Below, one piece after another: positions 54,836-64,000 of a stretch of DNA of 64,000 nt. Every line of letters begins with the position of its first letter. The first letter of the stretch is position 1. Both the position numbers and the translations under genes were made by a program. Location: the NCBI GenBank assembly GCA_018105865.1, contig CM030862.1, positions 434,001 to 498,000 on the forward strand. Direction: 5' to 3'. The notes under the pieces were generated by a model. That model made no database searches and was not told where the DNA came from. It saw only the letters and a list, made by a program, of their open reading frames with translations. The DNA comes from Metaphire vulgaris (taxonomy: Eukaryota; Annelida; Clitellata; Crassiclitellata; Megascolecidae).

Positions 54836-55621
54836 TCATATCTGAAGGTTGACGGTCATGAGTTGTTTCCACTTCGTTCTGTCTTCAGCAATCCTTTTTA
54901 GTCTTCCGTAGTTCTTTTCCTGTAGGCCTATGTGTTCCTTAACGTCGTCCAGCCAGTCTCTTCTAGGTCTTCCTCTGGCCCTGTTTCCCTCATATCTGCC
55001 CTCTAATAGGACTTTTGCTTGTTCTGTGCTTGAACCCCGCATTATGTGTCCAGCATACTGAGTTTTCCTGTTTATAATTTCTGTCAGGAGTTGTCTCTTT
55101 TCTCCAATTTTCTTTAGTACCTCTTCATTTGTTATTCTCTCTTGCCAGCTAATTTTCAAGATTCTTCTGAAGCACCACATTTCAAAGGCCTGTATTTTAT
55201 TTTTCAACTGCTTTGTTAGAGTCCAGCATTCGCAGGAGAATGTGATAACCGAGTATACATAGCATCTCAGGATTCGTAGTTTTAGTGCTTGGTCTAGGTT
55301 TCTTCTTAGTAATTCTTTTTGTTTCCAAAAGGCTTCTTTGGCCATAGCAATTCTGGCGTTTATGTCTCTTGTGCATCGTCCATTCTCTGTTATGAAACTG
55401 CCCAAATATTTGTATTCCTTTACTTGTTCCAACTTAGTGTTATCAATTAAGATGTTGTGTTTCTCATTTTTGTGTTTGCTTACTATCATCGTTTTTGTTT
55501 TCTTTCTGTTAATTTCCATCCCGTATTCTTTGCTTTTGTCGTTTAGCTTGTTAATTATGAGTTGGAGGTCTTCCTCTTTTTCTGCAAAGATTACCGTATT
55601 ACCGAAGTTTTTGTAATTCAA
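54836..55621 (-). pseudogene. LINE reverse transcriptase, C-terminal 261 residues
   Basis: A single open minus-strand frame reads VIFAEKEEDLQLIINKL, YGMEINRKKTKTMIVSKH, YKYLGSFITENG, FSCECWTLTKQLKNKIQAFE and GRPRRDWLDDVKEHIG, the order seen at the C terminus of many non-LTR polymerases (endonuclease-reverse transcriptase type). It begins just inside the catalytic box: where FADD or YADD is expected the sequence is FGN, so the active site and everything upstream are gone. The remaining frame has no stops or shifts, which argues for a fairly recent 5'-truncated insertion. The 3' end has a short TCA repeat at 54809-54825. Confidence 0.88.
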
Positions 55622-56284
55622 ATAAATGTTACTGCGGGACTGATATATGGCCGCGATCTGCTGCTCTCGTTAAACGCTGTGAAGTGAGTTGAATTTATTT
55701 TTGTAACAAGTTCATTTTTAAAACAAATCTTGTAGTTCAATTGTCTGCACTTAATGTGCGAGTGGTGAACTTTGCAATTTGAGGCTTCCCTTTGAAACTT
55801 GACTTGGCTCTTAAAACATTGTCATGCGCTGTTGCGCCGCCACGTAATGGTATATGTAGCGCGTACGTGATATATAATTATAATTGTGGAGGGGTGGGCG
55901 GAAACTGGCGATTAGAACCCATTGCTTACTGTTACACCTGTAATTCTCTGGTTTCTCTATTCACTGTTGTGTATAAAAGTGTAAGTATCTAGTATCGGAA
56001 AGTCGTGTCAATGTGTTGCTGATATGTGTGGACTTGCATAAGAATATGACATGCTTATGTACAGCCAGTTGGTGCAAAATATTGTGAAATGGGTTCAAAA
56101 TTAAAAATGTTGGCCTGTAGTATAACAGCATTGAATGTCAGCTGGTCCAACAGATGCATTATGCAAATACAAGGAATTGCTTGAATAGACACAATTAGCT
56201 TGTTCTCCAGTTTGTTAACGGTAATTTTAAAAGCATTTTACTATTCTTTCTTATATAGAGACTCATATAGAGACTCACTTATAT
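55622..56284. other. Spacer, upstream part of DUF4806-like gene not resolved
   Basis: No open frame with clear similarity. Missing 5' exons of the gene at 56554-58286 may lie here or within the LINE fragment that follows, but I could not find one with a matching phase-1 donor that I would defend. Confidence 0.35.
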
Positions 56285-56510
56285 AGAGAACAAGAAACAC
56301 AAACAGAACTTTTTTAGTGCAAGAGTGGTGGACAGATGGAATGAACTGGATGAGAGGATAGTAACGGCTACAACTGTGAATGAGTTCAAAATAAACCTCA
56401 GTAGTTTAGGATATTAGATTGGACGGGAACAACAGTGGTTCTCACACAGGGCAGTCCCTACCGAACCACTTTAAACCTCGTTATATATATTATTATATTA
56501 TATTGTATTA
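56285..56510 (+). mobile_element. LINE 3' stump with terminal hairpin
   Basis: The plus-strand frame reads FFSARVVDRWNELDERIVTA and TTVNEFKINLSSLGY before a stop, a classic LINE C terminus (RVV..WN.L......A.....FK..L). After it come AACAGTGGTTCTCACACAGG and CGAACCACTTTAAACC, then an ATT-rich end. It defines the tail family seen at 15030, 31247, 37262 and 49084. Confidence 0.8.
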
Positions 56511-56553
56511 AATCAACATGCTGTCCAGTACTGTTGTGGATGTGTTGTTCCAG

Positions 56554-58286
<1,733 letters not shown>

Positions 58287-58470
58287 CATACAGCTTCTGT
58301 TAAAACAATGTCACATATTTATTTATTACACGATATAGTGAAGAAATTGTTTAGAACTGGTCATTTTATTAAAATTAGTTGTTCTTTTGGACTTTCAATT
58401 TGACTAGTTTTCATTGCTTTTTGGCAGACATTGTAGCCTTTTGTACTGTGCAGTCTGCAGCTGACCCCAT

Positions 58471-58677
58471 GCACGCCCGCACATTGGGGCAAGAGATGAC
58501 ACTTGCCTCCTGGAAAATGCAAATACCAATATTTCACACTAAAATTTGAAAACCTTGATAAAATACTAACTGTGACCATTGTGTTAAAATGTTTTTGCCC
58601 CTCCTGGAAAAATTTATGTTGCATAAACGTGATCATTGTGTTTTGCTCCTTCTGGTGAAAATTCTGCGGGTGCCCAG
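58471..58677. mobile_element. MITE with GGGCGCCC-type termini, inverted copy
   Basis: It starts GCACGCCCGCACATTGGGGC and ends TCTGCGGGTGCCCAG. The interior shares CCTGGAAAAATTTATG and ACTGTGACCATTGTG with the copy at 39222-39433 on the opposite strand. The termini are diverged. Confidence 0.55.
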
Positions 58678-58975
58678 CAGCCCATGGTTGTAAGTTACTT
58701 GTAACCAATTAGTAAGCAAACTTAATATCTGTTTAAGAGGTTTCATTGTCGTTTTTGGCTTGTATTTTTTATAACATCTGTACTAGTAAATCAGTTGAGG
58801 CTGTAGATGGCGATCAATAATTTTCATATATTTTTGTTGTCAGATCTGATCAATAATTGATATTGGCTGTTAAAATGTTGTACCACTTATGTGAAAGTGC
58901 CGTTAGCATTATTTTTTAGCATTATTTTTTGTTCAAAAATTGTCACAGCAATTATGTTGATACATGTATCAGAAT

Positions 58976-59272
58976 CAGTGTTTATTCTAGCCATCTTGAT
59001 ATTGTGGGGATTTTGAAATGTTTGGGGGGAGGTCTGAGTCTCCAAAAACCTTGACAAGCAAAACAGAAGATCATCCATCCTTCCTAATATCCTTTACCCT
59101 TCTCAAGTTCTCATTTACCCTTCTCAAATGCCCTGGCAACCAAATAAATTGTCATCATCCTTACATTTTGCCCTCTCCAAAAAAGCCCCCCATCCTCACA
59201 CTTTTGGGGGGAAATTATAAAACTTTGGATGGGGGGAATTCCCCCTCCCAGAGAAGGTCTAGAATAAACACT
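58976..59272. mobile_element. 297-bp foldback MITE, AGTGTTTATTCTAG family
   Basis: It starts CAGTGTTTATTCTAGCC and ends GTCTAGAATAAACACT. ATCAGAAT precedes it (58968-58975) and ATCACAAT follows it (59273-59280), a 7/8 duplication. The interior has GGGGGGA and TCCCCC stretches like the copy at 37081-37252. Confidence 0.75.
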
Positions 59273-59439
59273 ATCACAATTGATCATCGATCTTGCTTTG
59301 TAAGTTGTATGCTGACTATGTTTGTCATCGATTTTTAAAAAAATTAATATGTTATGTTTTAGAAGTGAAGGGTGTGAGAGTTTATATATGGTAGGATGGT
59401 GCAGTATAATATGCTGGCCCATTGAAGGGCCATTGAAGG

Positions 59440-59765
59440 CCGGATACAGATACGAACTGAGGGCCCTTTGATGGCCGGGCATGTAGGGCCTTTATAGGAC
59501 CAATTTGCAAAATCTATGAGGGCCCACTGCAGATATGAATTGAGGGCCCTTTGATGGCCCGACATGCAGGGCCTTTATAGGGCCAATTTGCAAAATCTAT
59601 GAGGGCCCACTGCAGATATGAACTGAGGGCCCGACATGTAGGGCCTTTATAGGACCAATTTGCAAAATCTTCGAGGGCCCACTGCAGAAAAATAGCAATT
59701 ATTGACATTGGCCCCTCAAAAAAAAATTCATTGGCCATATGATAGGGCCAACAAACTGTGTTGAT
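59440..59765. repeat. Three tandem GGCC-rich units (83 bp)
   Basis: The phrase GGGCCCACTGCAGATATG marks each unit. Its spacing is 83 bp between copies 1 and 2 and 72 bp between copies 2 and 3, the third lacking about 11 bp (CTTTGATGGCC). Each unit has TAGGGCCTTTATAGG and CCAATTTGCAAAATCT. The block ends TGTTGATTGGGTAGC, the inverse of the start of the repeat at 54440. Confidence 0.8.
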
Positions 59766-59772
59766 TGGGTAG

Positions 59773-60342
59773 CTATGGAGGAAATGATTTTATAAAGAGA
59801 AATGATTTTAGTTTGGAAAGAAAAACATGAGGAGATGTTGCAAGAAGGGGAGAAAATTGTGACTCAGAGTTTGTTATTTGGCTTTGATGTAGACAACGAA
59901 GGGATATTGGAATTGAGTTCCAAAGCTCAGGTGCCGCATATGAAAAAGCACGATTGCAAATTTTGAGAGATGATTGATTCAGAGGTCGAAGGAGAGTTAC
60001 ATGAGAAGAGGATCTAGTAGATCCAGGTTGTTGTGGAATTATCAGATTTCTTAGGTAGACTGGTTTTGATGTATGGAGTGAGTTATAAGTCATCGATATT
60101 ATTTTATATTCAATGCGTTCTGTTATCTTGAGCCAGTGGAGAGATTTGAGTAATGGTGTAATGTGGCAAAATTTAGGCGATTTAGTTACTGCACGAGCTA
60201 AGGCATTTTGAATCGATTGGAGTTTACATATGGAAGCCTTTGGAAGATTGTGAAACAGTGAGTTGCAGTAGTCTAACTTAGAGTGAACTATTGAAGTGGC
60301 AATAGTGGAAGCAGTTTTAATATCAAGGTTGAGGGGGCGCCA
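59773..60342 (-). mobile_element. CR1/L2-like LINE, C-terminal third
   Basis: One minus-strand frame runs IKTASTIATSIVHSKLDYCN, LARAVTKSPKFCHITPLLKS, LHWLKITERIEYKIISMTYN, TLLRPLNQSSLKICNRAFSY and AAPELWNSIPISLRCL, the thumb and C-terminal region of CR1/L2 reverse transcriptases. It is 5'-truncated and abuts a GGGCGCC-type repeat fragment ending CTCCGCCACTG at 60389. Decayed relatives lie at 42985-43390 and 31085-31190. Confidence 0.85.
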
Positions 60343-60389
60343 TCAGTATGCTCTGTCCCCGGGCGCCGGACACCCTGGCTCCGCCACTG
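60343..60389. repeat. MITE right-end fragment
   Basis: CCCCGGGCGCCGGACACCC followed by TGGCTCCGCCACTG. The last 12 bases match the right terminus of the 1860-2043 family. The left end is missing, apparently replaced by the LINE. Confidence 0.45.
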
Positions 60390-61021
60390 TATTCACAACT
60401 TATATGCTTCTGTTGATCCGCCAATCTGCTGAATAATGTAAAACTTTCGCGAGCCGCAAATTCCGCTAGAGTCGCACGCGGCACGCGAGCAGCAGTTTGG
60501 CCACCCTCCTATATAATCTGTGTGCCCTGTTAAGTGGCCCAGTCGTAATTTAACCCCTTAACTGGGGATCCCGGATATATCTGTCCATTTTACATTGAGT
60601 TACAGTTAAATACACGGTTAAGAGGTTAAAACCGGCTTATGCGGTGAAAGCTCGCGGGCTCTACAAGCCGACAAGCCCGCGTGCATTCGTTAATGGCGCT
60701 TAACCTTGGCTTATTCATAGACTTTAATAATAATTCTATGGACTTATCCATAGATTCTAGTCTATGGGCTTATCTATGGTTAGATTTGTTTTGAGTGATA
60801 ATTGAGAATCTTGATTTAGTGAATAGACAAAAACAAACAAATAATTTTGAGCACAGAGGTAAAAAGTTTACAAAAAACTACGAGTTCAACGAAGCGGTTT
60901 GTTTTCTGCGTCTAGAATATTTAACAGAATAATTTTAAGTTATTGGGCATTATACGGACTTTTAATAAGTCATTTGTTATTTCTTAGTGACGTTAAGTCT
61001 GAAATTTTAAGTGAAATTTTG

Positions 61022-61051
61022 GGTAGGGGTAAAGACGTCTTTACCCCTACC
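61022..61051. other. Perfect 30-bp palindrome
   Basis: GGTAGGGGTAAAGAC is followed directly by its exact reverse complement GTCTTTACCCCTACC, with no spacer. It could extrude as a cruciform or form an RNA hairpin. Its role is unknown. It may be the junction of a small inverted duplication. Confidence 0.8.
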
Positions 61052-62635
61052 AAATTTTGTCTCGACATTATAAATGATGCCAAGTACTGGCTCCCCACGG
61101 TTACCCTTTTTGAATATACGAGTGACTACATACCAAACTTTTCAAAAGACAAGACATTGGGAGGAAAACACAAACAAGAATTCTCAATACACATGTATTT
61201 AATACCAGTACTAATATATGGATGTGATTCTTGGACCATAAAAAAAAGAGTTTCAAATGTTTCTCATTATTCTGTTTCTGGACGTGTCTGGATTAGATAA
61301 CATGAAATGAATAAAGCATTAAATTAAGATGAAATGAATTTTGATTTGATGTCTGATAATTTGTGTTTGTCAGCATGAAATCAATGTGCTCTGTTTGTGG
61401 CAAAAGTTCTCTGCACAATTGGTTCAGTTCCTTTGCATTGATTGTCTTCATCGCAGTTGTGACAATCATATTCTTGTGTATTGTTGGACAGTTTACAACT
61501 CAACTCGGTTGGTTTTTTTAAAAATAAATATCAACAACTGCAATTTTGAGAGTATGATGTTGCATTATATGCTTCTTATGTGCATAATTGTCATTGGCAT
61601 ATTTAGGATCTTTGTTATTCTGATTAGCTGTTTTAGCAGTTCAGGAATTGTCACAAGTATGACATGGTTCATTACTTAACCATTATAACAACCAGAATAA
61701 ATTTGGCAGTGGTCTGTGGATTTCCGATGAAGTACTCTTCTATTACAGTCACTCATTGCCACAGCACAAAATGATACAACATGAAATCCATAATGTGATA
61801 GGTGTATGTCTCCCAAAGCATAAAAGTTACAATACGATCGTAAATATATTGTTGTTTAAAAGTTATGAGTGCAAAACTGGTACTTGATCGCATACTGGAA
61901 TTGAAATTGATGTGTTAAGCGATGGTAATGTTAACCCTATGAACATGTTGATCTGTATAACTAATATTTTAAGAAACAGAAATATTGGTTTTACAGGTCA
62001 AGGGGTTAATGAATCTTTTCCTGCAGACATATCAAAATTGAGGAGTGAAATTGGTCAACTCTGTAGCTTGCTAAAAGAGTCCAATAAGTTTGAATTCTTT
62101 TGTAACGAACATAGATCCGGTTGCTGGTTTAATGCAAAACTGCCAAAGAACAATGAAAACTACTAAACAATTTTTGGCTATTTCACTAGTTTTTGCTCTG
62201 TCAACTTTCTAGTGGCGTTGTCATTTCACGTCATTATTCAGAATATATGTTATTGTTTTAGATGATAAATGAACTACTAAACCACCCGATGGAGAATCAC
62301 TTTATTGTTCACAAGAGCATTTAATTTTACTGGTTCCTGTCATATTATTGTTCTGATAGAGACAATTTCACGCATGCTTATTTATTTAAGCATACTTTTG
62401 AATCAGTTATGTCTGAATATTACTTAACTCGTTTTGAATATTCATGAGTTATTTCATCGCATAATTTTAATGAGCTCTTTCTGCCTTTGTCTCCCTCCCT
62501 CTGTGCTGTTGATCCACTTTGTCCTGTTGACTATGTGCTGGTCTTGCTCTGTGATCATCTGGTGTTCATGACCTTCTGCTTTTCTTTTATTTGAACTTCA
62601 AGTACTTGTTATAATGCCTGACTGATCATTTTCAG

Positions 62636-63571
62636 ATGCTAAAGATTTGAAAGAACTCCACTTGCAAAAAAGATTTCTCGTAACTGGCGCAGCTGGATTC
62701 ATTGGTTTCCATTTGGCCAGAAAGCTGTCGGCTGATAAATCAAATCTCGTTGTGGGAATTGACAATTTTAACGACTACTACGACGTTTCTTTGAAGATTG
62801 TGAGTTTTAAATGGGTTTTTTTTTACGCCTAAGCCTTTAATTGCGACCCTCAGGTTGATTTACATTTTAACTATATTTAGTCCTCTTTTTGTCAATGGTA
62901 TCACCACATCCATACACCACATCCATAAGAACTGGATTGCCTGCACTTGAGGCATTTCACTGTGTTGAGGACAGGACAAAAGGGCTACAAATGCAGGTTG
63001 ATTGATTGACTGACTGACTGACTGACTGACTGACTGATTGATTTTTGCTAATCCAAATATGAATGATGATCTTATGATTAATTCATGATTTGATTGATTT
63101 TAAGTGCAGATAGTGAATGAGATATAACTTGCTGGAAGGGTTTAGAATCAAACACATTGTTGAAATCTGTTTGAGTTTTGATGCAAATGAAAAATATTAT
63201 ACATTGTCACATTGCATTTATTATAAGGCATTTTACATCTGTTGAATATTTTATATTATTAAGTAAGTTTTTTCCAAAATAAGGAAAAGAACTCTTGGAG
63301 AAACTGTTACTTTTCCCAGCACGTTGATTTCGTCTGTTTTCTGTCCCAGGATCGAGCTTTTCGTCTGTCTGAACTCAGTGTCAGTATATACAAAGGTGAT
63401 GTGTGTGATGACCAGTTTCTGAAGGATCTCATGTTGAGATACAATTTCACTCATGTCATTCACTTGGCTGGTCAAGCAGGAGTGAGATACTCGATGAAGG
63501 ACCCTCTGACCTACGTCACGGCCAATTACGAATGCTTTCTCGTTCTTCTCGAGGCGCTGAGGAATTTCAGA
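62636..63571 (+). CDS. UDP-glucuronate 4-epimerase-type NAD-dependent epimerase (partial)
   Basis: Two exons (62636-62799 and 63350-63571) join in phase 0 and the gene continues beyond the window. Exon 1 holds the Rossmann NAD-binding start [19 protein letters not shown] (GxxGxxG) and [14 protein letters not shown], in which NDYYD is typical of CapI/GAE-type UDP-glucuronate 4-epimerases. Exon 2 holds [13 protein letters not shown] and [19 protein letters not shown], the conserved segment that precedes the catalytic YxxxK of extended short-chain dehydrogenases (not yet reached). The expected reaction is interconversion of UDP-glucuronate and UDP-galacturonate. Exon 1 enters in phase 1, so an upstream exon is needed; 61997-62062 is a weak candidate (the resulting codon would be TAT). 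No signal peptide was seen. A related UDP-glucuronate decarboxylase or dTDP-glucose dehydratase is less likely because of the NDYYD and QAGVRYS motifs. Confidence 0.85.
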
Positions 63572-64000
63572 GTATGTTTTCACGAAATGCCCGCAACTGT
63601 AGCTGAGACTTTAAGGTCGATGTTATGATGTTATGTGATTTGAAGATAAATTTAGGAACTTTTTTCATCTCTTTGCATCAACTATTTTGCTAATCCACTT
63701 TTGATGCACTTGGAAATCAGTAAAATATTGTTAATATTTAGTGTGTTTCTTTAAAATCTGCAATTGCTCTAAAATTGAGCAACATTAGAATTTTGCTGAG
63801 ACAAAGCACTTTGATTTCTGTATTTATGATTTGCAGCCATAGCTGTATCTTTGTTATATTCAAACTGCTGTAGTCTTACTTATTACAGAATTTCTTATTA
63901 TCCTTAGTTTTTCACATATAATAGTAAATTGGCTTCTTTTGAAAGCATTTATATCATGTGCAGCTGTGACAGTTGAGCACCAGTAATTTCTTTAGATAGT
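63572..64000. other. Intron of the epimerase gene
   Basis: After the donor GTATGT at 63572 the sequence is AT-rich with no coding exon up to the window end. Confidence 0.6.

Larger units (their letters stand above)
58287..62635. other. Spacer between DUF4806-like and epimerase genes
   Basis: Filled by MITEs (58471-58677, 58976-59272), a GGCC tandem array (59440-59765), a LINE (59773-60342) and a palindrome (61022-61051). The open frame 60899-61300 ends with IPVLIYGCDSWTIKK, which looks like a LINE fragment. Upstream exons and the promoter of the epimerase gene should be in the right part. A possible 66-bp exon at 61997-62062 (phase 1 in and out, NESFPADISKLRSEIGQL) would join in frame to 62636. 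Confidence 0.4.

Noticed and set aside
59111..59738. Several overlapping minus-strand frames with repeated GPTCRA or ANWSYKGP motifs
   Set aside because: They are translations of the 83-bp tandem GGCC repeat and the adjacent MITE, not a repeat protein.
60899..61300. 133-residue open frame as a novel gene
   Set aside because: No good start codon context, no splice partner, and its end resembles LINE sequence (IPVLIYGCDSW). The palindrome lies inside it.

Overview
This is nuclear DNA from an invertebrate animal. All convincing genes are split by GT-AG introns, the encoded families are animal ones (Src-type tyrosine kinase, AP-1 mu, CDK2AP, a plexin-like IPT receptor), and the spaces are filled with non-LTR retrotransposon stumps, hAT-type MITEs, tRNA-derived SINEs and long microsatellites. 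I cannot name the species. A sponge, cnidarian or invertebrate deuterostome would all fit. There is no operon-like or prokaryotic layout.

Layout. Positions 1-8.7 kb hold no recognisable gene, only repeats. A complete Src-family kinase follows on the minus strand (8738-17988, 8 exons, 523 aa), with a LINE stump, a hAT-like element and a GCGC-rich MITE in its introns. Next, also on the minus strand, is a complete AP-1 clathrin adaptor mu subunit (20253-26798, 11 exons, 422 aa), then a single-exon CDK2AP/DOC-1 gene (29843-30256). Mitochondrial ribosomal protein bL12m (32576-34764, 4 exons, 166 aa) is divergent from CDK2AP on the plus strand. Positions 34.8-39.5 kb are repeats. A plus-strand gene at 39525-48583 (9 exons, 902 aa) encodes a membrane protein with a Thr/Pro mucin-like stalk, two EGF domains, plexin-like IPT domains, a transmembrane segment and a 191-residue tail. 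A minus-strand gene with two DUF1330-like domains lies at 50499-52569; its 5' end was not found. Positions 52.7-56.5 kb carry MITEs and LINE fragments. On the plus strand, a DUF4806-like gene ends at 58286, and at the right edge is the 5' part of a UDP-glucuronate 4-epimerase-type gene (from 62636, running off the window).

Exons were joined by hand from splice signals, reading-frame phase and family similarity. In the Src, AP1M, bL12m and IPT-receptor models every junction keeps frame and the total is a whole number of codons, which is the main internal check. The genes are unrelated housekeeping or signalling functions and do not form a visible pathway.

The most interesting items are the IPT/EGF/mucin receptor, which has plexin-type IPT sequence but no Sema, GAP or kinase domain and carries a furin-like site and a 20-glycine tract; several MITE families whose 8-bp target-site duplications can be read directly; and LINE 3' tails that end in microsatellites. 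I did not find a clearly new defence or regulatory system.
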